64,000 nt of DNA from Pedobacter mendelii (GCF_014635725.1 NZ_BMDJ01000010.1:124001-188000), one strand, 5' to 3'. Shown: positions 51,485-60,179, numbered from the stretch's first letter. Program-made: numbers and translations. Notes: generated by a model not told the origin, from the letters alone.

Positions 51485-52816
51485 TTACTCAATCCCATAT
51501 CTTTCCATTTTGGCATATAGCGTTTTCCTGTCTATATTTAACATTTTTGCAGCTTTAGATTTGTTGTGCTTCGCCTTAATTAGCGTTTCTGTGATAATGG
51601 CTTTTTCATTTTGCTCATTTACCGCTTTTAAATCTGATGAATTTCCAGGTAGCGTTTGCTGATTTACTGAAATCATCATTTCATCGGGTAATGCACTAAC
51701 CTGAGCAACATCACCTGGTGTTAGCAGAACCATTCTTTTTATCACATTGCTTAACTCACGTAAGTTCCCCGGCCAGTCGTAATTTAATAAAAGCGATTTT
51801 GCTTCAGCAGAAATGCTTTTAACATTTCTGTCTAAATCACGATTTGATAAACCAATAAAATGATTGATAAATAATTCTAAATCTCCGCCTCTTTCTCTCA
51901 GGGCAGGTAATTGAATTTTGAATTCGTTTAAGCGATGGTATAAATCCTCCCTAAATTCCCCTTCCGCAATACTATTTAGCAAGTCATCATTTGTAGCTGT
52001 AATAATTCTAACATCTACCGGAATTTGTTTGGTGCTTCCTAAAGGTTGAATAACTCTTTCCTGTAAAGCCCTAAGTAATTTTATTTGGACTTCATAACTC
52101 AGATTCCCAACCTCATCCAGAAATAAAGTTCCACCATCAGCGGCTTCAAACTGACCTTTTTTATCATTTAAAGCACCTGTGAAAGCACCTTTAACATGCC
52201 CAAATAACTCACTTGCAGCTAAATCTTTAGATAGTGCGCCGCAATCTATTGCAACAAAAGGTTTCAATGCCCGCTTACTCTGCTGATGCAATGTTCTTGC
52301 TGCAAACTCCTTACCTGTTCCGCTTTCGCCTTGGATAATTACCGACATATCCGTTGGTGAAACTAATGCAATATGTTCATATAATTTATCAGCCGTAGTA
52401 CTTTTACCTTTTATAAAATCAGAATCGATAGCTTCAGTTTTAATGTCTTTAGCATCTTTTTTATTAAGCGAATTCTTAATCACCATTAAAAGTTCATCGG
52501 GGTTAACAGGCTTCGTAATGTAATCGAAAGCTCCCATTTGTATCGATTTTACAGCTGTTCTAACGTCGTTAAAGCTGGTCATGATGATGATTGGCGTAGA
52601 AAGACTAAGATTTCGGGAATGCGTAATTATTTCAAAACCTATTCCATCGGGCAGGCGATAATCAATTAAAAGTAAATCGAATTTTTGATTTTCGATTAAT
52701 TTAAATGATTGCTTTACATGAGTTACGAGTGTAATCTCATGGCTGTTTTTAGTTAAAAAACCTTCAAGTAACTGAGCAAATGTTGTATCGTCTTCTAAAA
52801 TCAGGATTTTTGCCAT
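51485..52816 (-). CDS. Sigma-54-dependent response regulator (NtrC family)
   Basis: The start ATG at 52816 (MAKILILEDD) gives the standard receiver domain start; the ATG at 52843 would add nine odd residues. The 443-residue protein has phospho-acceptor Asp52 (LLIDYRLPDG), an AAA+ domain with Walker A GESGTGKE (163-170), the sigma-54 contact loop GAFTGA (210-215) and GGTLFLDEVGNL, and a Fis-type HTH at the end (NKSKAAKMLNIDRKTLYAKM). It should activate sigma-54 promoters when phosphorylated, most likely by the adjacent hybrid kinase through its Hpt domain. Confidence 0.96.
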   Translation of the reverse strand: MAKILILEDDTTFAQLLEGFLTKNSHEITLVTHVKQSFKLIENQKFDLLLIDYRLPDGIGFEIITHSRNLSLSTPIIIMTSFNDVRTAVKSIQMGAFDYITKPVNPDELLMVIKNSLNKKDAKDIKTEAIDSDFIKGKSTTADKLYEHIALVSPTDMSVIIQGESGTGKEFAARTLHQQSKRALKPFVAIDCGALSKDLAASELFGHVKGAFTGALNDKKGQFEAADGGTLFLDEVGNLSYEVQIKLLRALQERVIQPLGSTKQIPVDVRIITATNDDLLNSIAEGEFREDLYHRLNEFKIQLPALRERGGDLELFINHFIGLSNRDLDRNVKSISAEAKSLLLNYDWPGNLRELSNVIKRMVLLTPGDVAQVSALPDEMMISVNQQTLPGNSSDLKAVNEQNEKAIITETLIKAKHNKSKAAKMLNIDRKTLYAKMERYGIE

Positions 52817-52882
52817 ACAACAAAAATAAGAAAAGCCAGACAAAGTCTGGCCATTCTTTTAAGGTAGATGTAATATTGGGAT

Positions 52883-53197
52883 TTATTGAACAGGTTTACC
52901 GTCTTTATCAATTTTTACAGAACCAGTTTCTGCTTCTTTTTTAACATTGATTAAGTAATATTCTTTAGCTCCTTCTTTTACAGACCAAGCTTCTGTAGCT
53001 GACCAACCTTTATATGCATCAGATTTTAATGCGGTTGTAACTGGCTCAGGAAGTTCTTCCAATTTTACAGGAGTTTTTACTGCACTATCTTGAACTGCAA
53101 CAATTGCAGCATTTTTCATTGGGTTTACTTCACTCGCTTGTACTGCTGAGAATCCTGCAAATGCTAAGAACGCAGCTGATAAAATTAACTTTTTCAT
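52883..53197 (-). CDS. Small secreted PepSY-like protein (copy 1)
   Basis: This 104-residue protein has an N-terminal signal peptide (MKKLILSAAFLAFAGFSAVQA). The mature part has VKLEELPEPVTTALKSDAYK, a Trp-containing core (GWSATEAWSVKEG) and EYYLINVKKEAETGSVKIDK, which resembles the PepSY-like periplasmic proteins of Bacteroidota. It is 94 of 104 residues identical to the next gene upstream, so it is a recent tandem duplicate. Most differences are in the N-terminal third. The function is unknown. The sigma-54 regulator's start lies on the same strand just downstream. Confidence 0.75.
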   Translation of the reverse strand: MKKLILSAAFLAFAGFSAVQASEVNPMKNAAIVAVQDSAVKTPVKLEELPEPVTTALKSDAYKGWSATEAWSVKEGAKEYYLINVKKEAETGSVKIDKDGKPVQ

Positions 53198-53302
53198 GGT
53201 TGTTTTTATTTAATGTTATGAAATTACCAATGGTATTTTCATGGTTCTATTTAATTTATACTGGACTCTAAAGCCCAGATTATGTCTTATAAAGATTATT
53301 AA

Positions 53303-53617
53303 TTATTGAACAGGTTTACCATCTTTATCAATTTTTACTGAACCAGTTTCTGCTTCTTTTTTAATATTGATTAGGTAGTATTCTTTTGCTCCTTCTTTTA
53401 CAGACCAAGCCTCTGTAGCTGACCAACCTTTATATGCATCAGATTTTAACGCGGTTGAAACTGCCTCTGGTAATTCTTCTAGTTTAACTGGTGTTTTTAC
53501 TGCACTATCTTGAACCGCAACAACTGCAGTATTTTTTAAATCTTTTACTTCACTTGCTTGTACTGCTGAGAATCCTGCGAATGCTAAAAATGTAGCTGAT
53601 AAAATGAACTTTTTCAT
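53303..53617 (-). CDS. Small secreted PepSY-like protein (copy 2)
   Basis: This 104-residue exported protein with signal peptide MKKFILSATFLAFAGFSAVQA is the tandem paralog of the gene at 52883, with ten substitutions between them (for example Asn25Lys, Pro26Asp, Met27Leu, Pro52Ala). The central and C-terminal parts, including GWSATEAWSVKEGAKEYYL, are identical apart from Val85Ile. The 105-bp spacer between the copies has no terminator of note, so both may share one transcript. The function is unknown. Confidence 0.75.
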   Translation of the reverse strand: MKKFILSATFLAFAGFSAVQASEVKDLKNTAVVAVQDSAVKTPVKLEELPEAVSTALKSDAYKGWSATEAWSVKEGAKEYYLINIKKEAETGSVKIDKDGKPVQ

Positions 53618-53884
53618 GGTATGATTTTTAAAAAATTTTAATGTGTAATAATATTTGCTTAAGTTTCATAATGATGCCAAAGCGATATTTAATATTAAAC
53701 AATTGTTTTACAGTAGCTTATCTTTGTGCCATAAAAAAGAAACTGGGGAATTTCTCTACACTTTGAGTGTAATGGCTACAAACTTTGTGGTTAAATGTAT
53801 TTCTCTAGAAGTTAGAATGAATTTTTACAAGAAAAGTAGCGATTATCTTTAATGAATAATGGCTGCCTTTGTAATATAATTTGC

Positions 53885-54253
53885 TTATGATATTGATTTG
53901 CCAAAAGGCGTAAAAGCCAGGTTCATCAATTTAAAATGCTGCCGGCCAAAAGGTATGCCTACAATGGTTATGCAAAGTAAAATTCCAAAAAAGAAATGCG
54001 TTAAAGCTATCCAAAAACCTCCGCAGCAAATCCATATAATATTCATTATTGTAGAAAGGCAACCGGTATTGGATGAAGTATCTGTTATTTTAACACCAAA
54101 TGGAGCAAGGCCAACTATTGCAAATTTGAAACACTGAATGCCAAAAGGAATACCGATTATAGTAAGACAAAGGATTAAACCGCCTATAATATATTCGAAA
54201 AAAATAAAAATGCCTCCGAAAATAATCCAAATGATGTTGCCTAAAAAATTCAT
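53885..54253 (-). CDS. YccF-domain inner-membrane protein
   Basis: This 122-residue protein contains two similar halves, each with a hydrophobic helix pair and the motif IIGIPFGIQCFKFAIVGLAPFG or IVGIPFGRQHFKLMNLAFTPFG. This duplicated GIPFG pattern is the hallmark of YccF proteins. It is a small inner-membrane protein of unknown function. It is flanked by intergenic gaps on both sides and is probably monocistronic. Confidence 0.9.
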   Translation of the reverse strand: MNFLGNIIWIIFGGIFIFFEYIIGGLILCLTIIGIPFGIQCFKFAIVGLAPFGVKITDTSSNTGCLSTIMNIIWICCGGFWIALTHFFFGILLCITIVGIPFGRQHFKLMNLAFTPFGKSIS

Positions 54254-54359
54254 TATGCTTTTAGGTTAAGATTGAGTGAAGTTGATTTTGTTACATTTCG
54301 ACACAATAAGCAAAGGATATTATTTTATAATTTAGGTACACACAAAAGAAAACCTTATA

Positions 54360-54713
54360 ATGAAAAAATTTCTTCTCGTAACGACTGCGGTCGCTTGCAT
54401 TGCTTTTTCCAGCGCAAAAGCTCAAAATGTTAATAAAGTTAAGTTAACTGAAATTAATACTCCATACATAGAAATTTCTGCTGACCGACAATATTTTAGC
54501 CGAAAAACAGGAATAATTTTAGAATATGGGCAGAAAATCGAATATGAAGATGATGCGTTAATTAGGGATGACAAAGGGAAAAAGCTTGAATTTAATTCTT
54601 TACTAGATTGTGCAAATAAAATGAAAAATTATGGATATGAAATTTTTCAGGCAAGAGAAGTTCAAAATGGAAAGGATTCTAGCTATACAAAATACCTGCT
54701 AAAAAGAAAATAG
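54360..54713 (+). CDS. Hypothetical small exported protein
   Basis: This 117-residue protein has a signal peptide (MKKFLLVTTAVACIAFSSAKAQ). The mature region (KLTEINTPYIEISADRQYFS, IILEYGQKIEYEDD, SLLDCANKMKNYGYEIFQAR) is charged, with one Cys. It does not match a family that I recognise, although its length and pattern are common among Bacteroidota periplasmic proteins. The gene is divergent from YccF and convergent with the DUF1501 gene, so it stands alone. Confidence 0.65.
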   Translation: MKKFLLVTTAVACIAFSSAKAQNVNKVKLTEINTPYIEISADRQYFSRKTGIILEYGQKIEYEDDALIRDDKGKKLEFNSLLDCANKMKNYGYEIFQAREVQNGKDSSYTKYLLKRK

Positions 54714-54726
54714 CAAGATTACTCAT

Positions 54727-54811
54727 TTCCCGCAGATACGTTGAAATAATCTATTCTCGCCGAATTCTTTCTGCAAAAATCTGCGTTTTTATTTACGAAA
54801 ATCTGCGGGAA
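54727..54811. repeat. Inverted repeat TTCCCGCAGAT / ATCTGCGGGAA
   Basis: An 11-bp perfect inverted repeat (54727-54737 and 54801-54811) encloses internal motifs such as CTGCAAAAATCTGCG. The element fills the space between two convergent genes and may act as a terminator or be an independent REP-like element. It is a different family from the TTGCCACAGAAG repeats. Confidence 0.6.
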
Positions 54812-54822
54812 CAACTACAAGC

Positions 54823-56022
54823 CTAAATAAAATCGAGCGTGTTAAACTTCTTATTCAATATATCTGCATTGTTTACATCAAGCCATTTATCTAAAATGGT
54901 TCCATAAACCTGCCTAAAATCCAGTTGGTATTTTAAGTCGCCGGTATCTAAATCGCCTAAGTTTGGTGCATCATTAAAGATGCCTTGTTTTTTTAATCGT
55001 CCGCCGAAAATGAACATGTTATTTGCAGTACCGTGGTCTGTTCCATTACTGGCATTTTGCTCAACACGGCGACCAAATTCAGAAAATGTAACCACAAGTG
55101 TATCCTCCAGTTTATTGTTGGTTTTTAAGTCTTTTAAGAAAGCCGCCATGCCTTCGCTATATTGTTTAAGCAAATTTCCTTGTTGTTGAATTTGATTAAC
55201 ATGCGTATCAAAACCACTTAGCGAAACATAGTAAACTCTTGTTTTTAAACCTGATGAAATGAATTTAGAAACAGTTTTTAATTGATTGGCGAAACCCGAT
55301 TGAGGATATGTAGCTTTACTCTGATAAACCTTGGAAGTATTTTGGATATAGCTTGCCGACGATGAAGTTTCGATCATTGTTTTATACAAATAACCTAAAT
55401 TATCTTCATCTAAATGTTCCTTATCATTTTGCAGCATTGCTTTAAAAAATGGGTCGTTTGTGTTGCGAAATAAAGCTGCGGGATCTTTCAGTGCGATTCC
55501 TTTTTTTGTTTGTCCTTTCATTGCAAGCGATAGCGAATCATCTACCTCAATTGCTGTGTATGGAAACTTGCACGTTTGACAGTTGCTATCTAAATATCGG
55601 CCAATCCATCCTGTAGATAAAAACTGATTGCTTTCGCTACCTGTTTGCCAAATATCCATCGAACGGAAATGGGAGCGATCGGGATTTGGATAGCCAACAT
55701 CGTTAATAATCGTCATCCATCCTTGGTCATGAATTTCTTGTAAAGCTGCCATATTTGGATTTAGGCCTTGCATATCATTAAGCTTAATAATTTGCTCAGG
55801 CTTAATGGCGATGCTTTTTCTTTTTTGATAATAAATATCATTACCATAAGGGATAACAGTATTTAAACCATCATTACCACCAGAAAGCTGTACAACCACT
55901 AAATTTTTATACAAACTTAATTCATCAAGCGCCATTGCTTCGAGCGGTTTCATAAACGCAGGAACAAACAATGAACCTGCTGCAACAAAACCTGTATTTC
56001 TTAAAAAACTTCTTCTATCCAT
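54823..56022 (-). CDS. DUF1501 exported protein (Tat-type signal)
   Basis: This 399-residue protein starts with MDRRSFLRNTGFVAAGSLF, a twin-arginine signal (RRSFLR). The body has VVQLSGGNDGLNTVIPYGND, NDVGYPNPDRSHFRSMDIWQ, and VVTFSEFGRRVEQNASNGTDHGTANNMFIFG, which are the conserved DUF1501 regions related to alkaline-phosphatase/sulfatase-fold proteins (metal-binding Asp/His visible in GTDHG). It lies 74 bp after the DUF1800 gene, its standard partner. The two are thought to be exported together; the substrate is unknown. Confidence 0.92.
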   Translation of the reverse strand: MDRRSFLRNTGFVAAGSLFVPAFMKPLEAMALDELSLYKNLVVVQLSGGNDGLNTVIPYGNDIYYQKRKSIAIKPEQIIKLNDMQGLNPNMAALQEIHDQGWMTIINDVGYPNPDRSHFRSMDIWQTGSESNQFLSTGWIGRYLDSNCQTCKFPYTAIEVDDSLSLAMKGQTKKGIALKDPAALFRNTNDPFFKAMLQNDKEHLDEDNLGYLYKTMIETSSSASYIQNTSKVYQSKATYPQSGFANQLKTVSKFISSGLKTRVYYVSLSGFDTHVNQIQQQGNLLKQYSEGMAAFLKDLKTNNKLEDTLVVTFSEFGRRVEQNASNGTDHGTANNMFIFGGRLKKQGIFNDAPNLGDLDTGDLKYQLDFRQVYGTILDKWLDVNNADILNKKFNTLDFI

Positions 56023-56096
56023 TTTTTTATGTATTTGATTGAAGGGGCATTTATTCTAAAAATCAATTATCCTTCTAATGGTATACTAACAATTAA

Positions 56097-57539
56097 CTAA
56101 CAAAGTTGATATTCGGGCATGCTGGTTAACTCAACTGATGTGCTTTTTAAACCTTTGTTATCACCAACCATCCCTTTTATTTTTTCATTTAGCTTTGGCT
56201 GAAGCAAAAATTCGGCAAGTTCTACGGGCTTAATTCCCTTTGGTAGTGTGCTTAAAAATTTAGGCCAGTCTGCTTTTGCATCTACATAAGATTTTGGTTT
56301 GATTTTGGTATTTGCATTAATGGTAGCCGTTCTGCTTTGTGCAATAACAGCTTCATCTTCAGGGTCTGCTTTTCCGCTAAAATCAATCTCGCCATCATTC
56401 AAAACCAAAGATGGAATACGCATTCTTAACATCAATGAAGAACTATCAATCCAGCTTTGTCCGCCCGGCCAGCCTGCTACATTTGGCGGATTAAATAAAT
56501 ATTGCCCTAAACTACTTTGCAGTTGAATTAATACTTGAGGCTTATTATAAGTGACATAAAATTCTCTGCTTAAACCGACCAAAAACTCGACAGGCGATTT
56601 AATTTTTGAACCCACATTTTCGGGGTTATAAAACCAATCGGATGTAAACATTTTTTTCATTAACTCAGCTATATTGTACTTCGAGTTAAAAAAATGTGTT
56701 GCTAATTCTTTAACGTGTGCTTCATTCGGATTATCATTTACAAAAAATTTATACACCTTTCGCGATATAAATTCTGCAGTTTCAGGCTTATCCAAAATGA
56801 TATCGATAATGTTTTCGCCATCAAAATTGCCGGTTTTTCCAAAGAAGGTTTTTGTTCCTGCATCATGCAAATTTGGTCGAAAAATAAATGAGCCATCTTT
56901 ATCGTACATCCATCCGGTAAACGAACGGGCTGATTCTTTTATGTCTTGTTCAGTGTAATTTCCTCTGCCTAAAGTGAATAATTCCATTAGTTCCCGGGCG
57001 AAATTTTCGTTCGGTTTTCCTTTTCTATTTTGCTGGTTATTTAAATACTGAAGCATTGCCGGGGATTGCGATACCTCTACCAACAAAGTTTTAAAACTCC
57101 CCAATCCATTAGCTCGTTGGATATTATTTAGCTGTTGTGCAAACATTGGGTTGTTGCTTCTACATGCAAAATGACCATGCCAAAAAAGTGTCATCTTCTC
57201 GCGAAGCGGATTTGGTGTATTAATCATTTTCTCAACCCAAGCAACATTTAAATCACGGCTTTTTTCGTTCTGCATGCGAACAATTTCCTGGCGTTGTTTC
57301 TTTTCATCGTCGGTTAAATCCTTTTTGGAATATAAACCTGCCTGCATTAAAAGTTGTTGTTTTGAGGCAACTGAATCAATTAATGTAATATCATCGGTTT
57401 CTTTCTGTTCTTTGAGTAAACCATCAATAACTTTAGTGATGTTTTTTCTGCTCAGTTTATGTAAATCGGTGTAAGAAATACCAAAGCCAGCACGGTTGTA
57501 AAGATGTTTTACTTTATAGAAATTATCTTTCGGGCTCAT
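56097..57539 (-). CDS. DUF1800 family protein
   Basis: This 480-residue protein has the family regions HLYNRAGFGISYTDLHKLSR, LFWHGHFACRS, NQQNRKGKPNENFARELMEL, FTLGRGNYTEQDIKESARSF and LFNPPNVAGWPGGQSWIDSS. DUF1800 genes almost always occur with DUF1501 genes, here 74 bp downstream, and form an operon. No signal peptide is present, which is unusual but seen in relatives that ride with a Tat-exported partner. Its molecular role is not established. Confidence 0.92.
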   Translation of the reverse strand: MSPKDNFYKVKHLYNRAGFGISYTDLHKLSRKNITKVIDGLLKEQKETDDITLIDSVASKQQLLMQAGLYSKKDLTDDEKKQRQEIVRMQNEKSRDLNVAWVEKMINTPNPLREKMTLFWHGHFACRSNNPMFAQQLNNIQRANGLGSFKTLLVEVSQSPAMLQYLNNQQNRKGKPNENFARELMELFTLGRGNYTEQDIKESARSFTGWMYDKDGSFIFRPNLHDAGTKTFFGKTGNFDGENIIDIILDKPETAEFISRKVYKFFVNDNPNEAHVKELATHFFNSKYNIAELMKKMFTSDWFYNPENVGSKIKSPVEFLVGLSREFYVTYNKPQVLIQLQSSLGQYLFNPPNVAGWPGGQSWIDSSSLMLRMRIPSLVLNDGEIDFSGKADPEDEAVIAQSRTATINANTKIKPKSYVDAKADWPKFLSTLPKGIKPVELAEFLLQPKLNEKIKGMVGDNKGLKSTSVELTSMPEYQLC

Positions 57540-57612
57540 AATGACTGTTTTAATAGTATGACTTATTTAAAACGCAGTGGTTTAATATTTATTTGATTTA
57601 TTACTTTTACAT

Positions 57613-58248
57613 ATGTTTTTTCAATTGCTTGATAATGACTTCAGTTTCCCAAATCCTGCCTTGGCAGAAGAGGATGGTTTGCTTGCAATTGGCGGCGATT
57701 TGAGTTTAGAAAGATTGCTTTTAGCCTATTCAAACGGAATATTTCCTTGGTTTAATGATGGAGAGCCAATTCTTTGGTATTCGCCGCATCTTCGGTGCGT
57801 AATCTATCCGAAAAGGATTAAAATAAGCAAAAGCATGAAAAAAATAATTGACACAAAAGTTTTTACAGTTACGGTTAATAAAGCTTTTACTGAAGTGATA
57901 AAAAACTGTGCATCAACGCCAAGGGAAGGTCAAAACGGAACATGGATTACAAACGAGATGCAGAATGCATATGTTAATTTGCATAAAAATGGCTTTGCTC
58001 ACAGTGTAGAAGTTTGGCATAATGATACACTTGTTGGAGGTTTGTACGGATTAAAAATTAACCGTGTTTTTTGCGGAGAAAGTATGTTTAGCCATGTAAG
58101 TAATGCATCTAAAGCTGCGCTGATTTATTTAAGTAAAACGGATATAGATTTAATTGACTGTCAATTGCCGAACGAGCATTTAATGAGTTTAGGTGCTGAA
58201 ATGATAAGTAGAGATATTTATATGGAAATTATTAAAAATACTCATTAA
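57613..58248 (+). CDS. aat: Leucyl/phenylalanyl-tRNA--protein transferase
   Basis: This 211-residue protein has FPNPALAEEDGLLAIGGDLS, LLAYSNGIFPWFNDGEPILW, SPHLRCVIYPKRIKISKSMK, FCGESMFSHVSNASKAAL and IDLIDCQLPNEHLMSLGAE, which are all diagnostic of Aat. It transfers Leu or Phe from aminoacyl-tRNA to the N-terminus of proteins starting with Arg or Lys, marking them for ClpAP degradation. The gene is short-spaced from the divergent DUF1800 gene and is followed by a bidirectional terminator. Confidence 0.97.
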   Translation: MFFQLLDNDFSFPNPALAEEDGLLAIGGDLSLERLLLAYSNGIFPWFNDGEPILWYSPHLRCVIYPKRIKISKSMKKIIDTKVFTVTVNKAFTEVIKNCASTPREGQNGTWITNEMQNAYVNLHKNGFAHSVEVWHNDTLVGGLYGLKINRVFCGESMFSHVSNASKAALIYLSKTDIDLIDCQLPNEHLMSLGAEMISRDIYMEIIKNTH

Positions 58249-58260
58249 CCTCTAAAACAT

Positions 58261-58295
58261 AAAAACCCTGCAATTTTAAATATTGCAGGGTTTTT
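58261..58295. terminator. Bidirectional terminator between aat and the DUF1080 gene
   Basis: AAAAACCCTGCAAT (58261-58274) pairs perfectly with ATTGCAGGGTTTTT (58282-58295). The A-run and T-run at the ends let it terminate transcription from both sides. It lies 12 bp after the aat stop and 15 bp before the stop of the convergent gene. Confidence 0.92.
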
Positions 58296-58310
58296 ATATT
58301 GTAATTAAGG

Positions 58311-59093
58311 TTAAAGTTCTCTAACCCAAATATTTCTAAAGCTTATTGCCGGGCTGGGGTCGCCATGATCTTGCAATTTAATTGCTGCTGGACCATGTTT
58401 TTTATACTCTGGTGCGCCAATGTATCTTGTTTCGCCTTTTAAAATATATCCATTTTGAAGTAGTACACCGTTTAAAAATAATGTAACACTTGCGGGTTTT
58501 AACAGGCTACCATCTTCATTAAAGCGGGGAGCGTTCCAAATGATATCGTAATACTGCCATTCGCCTGGTTTTTTATTTGCATTAGCCAATGGAATTGCTT
58601 GTTTGTAAACGCTTCCGGTTTGTCCGTTTACGTAAGTTTTGTTATTGTATGCATCCATAATTTGGATTTCATAACCATCATCACCACTACCAGTTGAGGC
58701 TAAAAACACACCACTGTTTCCACGTGCTTGCCCTTCTCCTGAAATATTAGTAGGAATTTTCCATTCCATGTGTAACTGGTAATCAGTAAATTTTTTGTTG
58801 GTTTCTATATTTCCTGTCCCTTTTTTAACAGTAAAAAAACCATCGTCGATTGTCCATGCAGCGGGTTTGGTTGCATCTTTTACCGAATGCCATGCATCTA
58901 AGTTTCTACCGTTAAATAAAACGATTGCATCAGAAGGTGCATCCTGAGGGAAATTCCCAGGAGTTACAGTTTTCGGAATAGGTTCCCATACTTCTGTAGT
59001 TTTAGGATCTTTGGCTGGGTCGATTTTTTTATCCTGTGCCATAGCTCGCATTGAAAAGAATGCTGGAATAAACAATAATGCGTATTTGCTCAT
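58311..59093 (-). CDS. DUF1080 exported protein (3-keto-disaccharide hydrolase-like)
   Basis: This 260-residue protein has a signal peptide (MSKYALLFIPAFFSMRAMAQ) and a concanavalin-like DUF1080 domain with VLFNGRNLDAWHSVKD, DYQLHMEWKIPTNI, GNSGVFLASTGSGDDGYEIQ and LQDHGDPSPAISFRNIWVREL. Some members hydrolyse 3-keto-glycosides made by periplasmic dehydrogenases. It is probably periplasmic and involved in sugar catabolism. No neighbouring 3-keto-sugar genes are in the window, so the substrate is open. Confidence 0.88.
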   Translation of the reverse strand: MSKYALLFIPAFFSMRAMAQDKKIDPAKDPKTTEVWEPIPKTVTPGNFPQDAPSDAIVLFNGRNLDAWHSVKDATKPAAWTIDDGFFTVKKGTGNIETNKKFTDYQLHMEWKIPTNISGEGQARGNSGVFLASTGSGDDGYEIQIMDAYNNKTYVNGQTGSVYKQAIPLANANKKPGEWQYYDIIWNAPRFNEDGSLLKPASVTLFLNGVLLQNGYILKGETRYIGAPEYKKHGPAAIKLQDHGDPSPAISFRNIWVREL

Positions 59094-59158
59094 AAGTATA
59101 AATTAACTTTTATAAAGTTAACCGATTTATCAGTAAACTAAAATATAGTGAGCAATTT

Positions 59159-59476
59159 TTATGCAAGGTCATCAACCACATAGGTTTCTGTTACTACAAC
59201 TTCGTCTGGTATTAAGCCTTCTTCCTCTTGTTGAGATAAATCACGAACAGGGCAATAACCAGTAATTCCTCTATATAATAAGCCAGCACCAATTGCTGCA
59301 CCAGTTAAACCAATTACCGGATGCGAAAATAATCCTGTTATGCCTTTATACAATAGATAAGTGCCTGCAGCACCCGAAAGCCAACGTTCAGAGCGACTAA
59401 CATTTTGATAAAGTTCTGGATATTTCCAAGCTTCTTTCACGTTGTGTATTGTGTTGTTTAAATCTTCGTTTGTCAT
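59159..59476 (-). CDS. DUF2892/YgaP-like small membrane protein
   Basis: This 105-residue protein has the motif NVSRSERWLSGAAGTYLLYKG followed by two hydrophobic helices and GAGLLYRGITGYCPV. This is the YgaP-like transmembrane domain, and the CPV Cys is conserved. In YgaP the domain is fused to a rhodanese; here it stands alone, with an acidic C-terminal tail. The function is unknown. Confidence 0.82.
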   Translation of the reverse strand: MTNEDLNNTIHNVKEAWKYPELYQNVSRSERWLSGAAGTYLLYKGITGLFSHPVIGLTGAAIGAGLLYRGITGYCPVRDLSQQEEEGLIPDEVVVTETYVVDDLA

Positions 59477-59566
59477 GATAGTAATCTTTATTTAATAGTA
59501 TAACAGATTAAAAGTAAATGAGTTTTACGTTAATTAAAAAGTTTTGAAGTTATTGATTGGAATTGT

Positions 59567-59770
59567 TTTGCCACAGGAACAATGATTTTTGCAGAGATGC
59601 TAAATACTTATTTCTTTTGCCACAGAAGCACAGATTTTCACGGAATATGTAATTGAAAAAACTTTTACCACAGGAATATTGATGTTTAGTTATATGTTGA
59701 ATAAATTAAAATGAATTATTTCTTTTGCCACAGAAGCACAGATTTTCACGGAATATGTAATTGAACAAAC
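59567..59770 (+). repeat. Tandem 108-bp repeats with TTGCCACAGAAGCACAGA motif, left side of the GxxExxY gene
   Basis: Two nearly identical 55-bp copies (59608-59662 and 59716-59770, one mismatch) lie 108 bp apart. Each is preceded by a degenerate half-copy (TTTTGCCACAGGAA near 59567 and TTTTACCACAGGAA near 59664). The motif continues as TTTTCACGGAATATG. This array fills most of the 316-bp gap between the YgaP-like gene and the GxxExxY gene. All copies point the same way. Confidence 0.85.
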
Positions 59771-59792
59771 TGTTAAACTCAGATAGAAATGA

Positions 59793-60179
59793 CTACAAAA
59801 TAACCCTTTTAATTTCTAAGCTTGCTTTCCCAAAGTTTAAAATTAGGCCTACTTTACAATCTGAGCATTTTAGATAATTCAATGTTTGTGCTAAGTCTTC
59901 ATTTGCAATTCCACTTTTAGATTTTATTTCCAAGATAACGGAATCAAATATTATTAAATCTGCGTAGAAATGATGGGCTAATCGTTCACCTTTGTAATAA
60001 ACAGGGTATAGTTTTTCTCTTTCATAATAATAGCCTCTACTATCTAATTCCAAGCAAAGGGCATCTTTGTAAATGATTTCTAGAAATCCACAGCCAAGGT
60101 TTCGATGAACTTCAAACGCTGCTCCAATTATTAAATCCGTTTCTTTTTTTAAGGGGAAATCGTAATCATTTGTACTCAT
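59793..60179 (-). CDS. GxxExxY protein (PD-(D/E)XK nuclease-like)
   Basis: This 128-residue protein carries the family motif as GFLEIIY (Gly31, Glu34, Tyr37) after EVHRNLGC. A PD-(D/E)XK-like core has Asp74 in ADLIIFDS and Glu84-Ile-Lys86 in LEIKSK, then AQTLNYLKC and VGLILNFGK. All presumed catalytic residues are present. The family is widespread in Bacteroidota with unknown function. The gene is bracketed by direct copies of a repeat on the left and inverted copies on the right (59567-59770 and 60266-60350), which suggests an association with this repeat family. Confidence 0.92.
   Translation of the reverse strand: MSTNDYDFPLKKETDLIIGAAFEVHRNLGCGFLEIIYKDALCLELDSRGYYYEREKLYPVYYKGERLAHHFYADLIIFDSVILEIKSKSGIANEDLAQTLNYLKCSDCKVGLILNFGKASLEIKRVIL

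Noticed and set aside
52821..52828. TAnnTTTG match (- strand) just upstream of the sigma-54 regulator start
   Set aside because: Only five bases separate it from the ATG, so transcription would begin inside the gene.
53655..53852. A 65-codon + strand frame between the PepSY-like genes and yccF
   Set aside because: No ribosome-binding site, no recognisable family and unlike composition; the gap is better treated as non-coding.
57602..57609. TACTTTTA, a near match to the -7 box, just before aat
   Set aside because: One mismatch, and it lies three bases from the ATG, too close for a normal leader.
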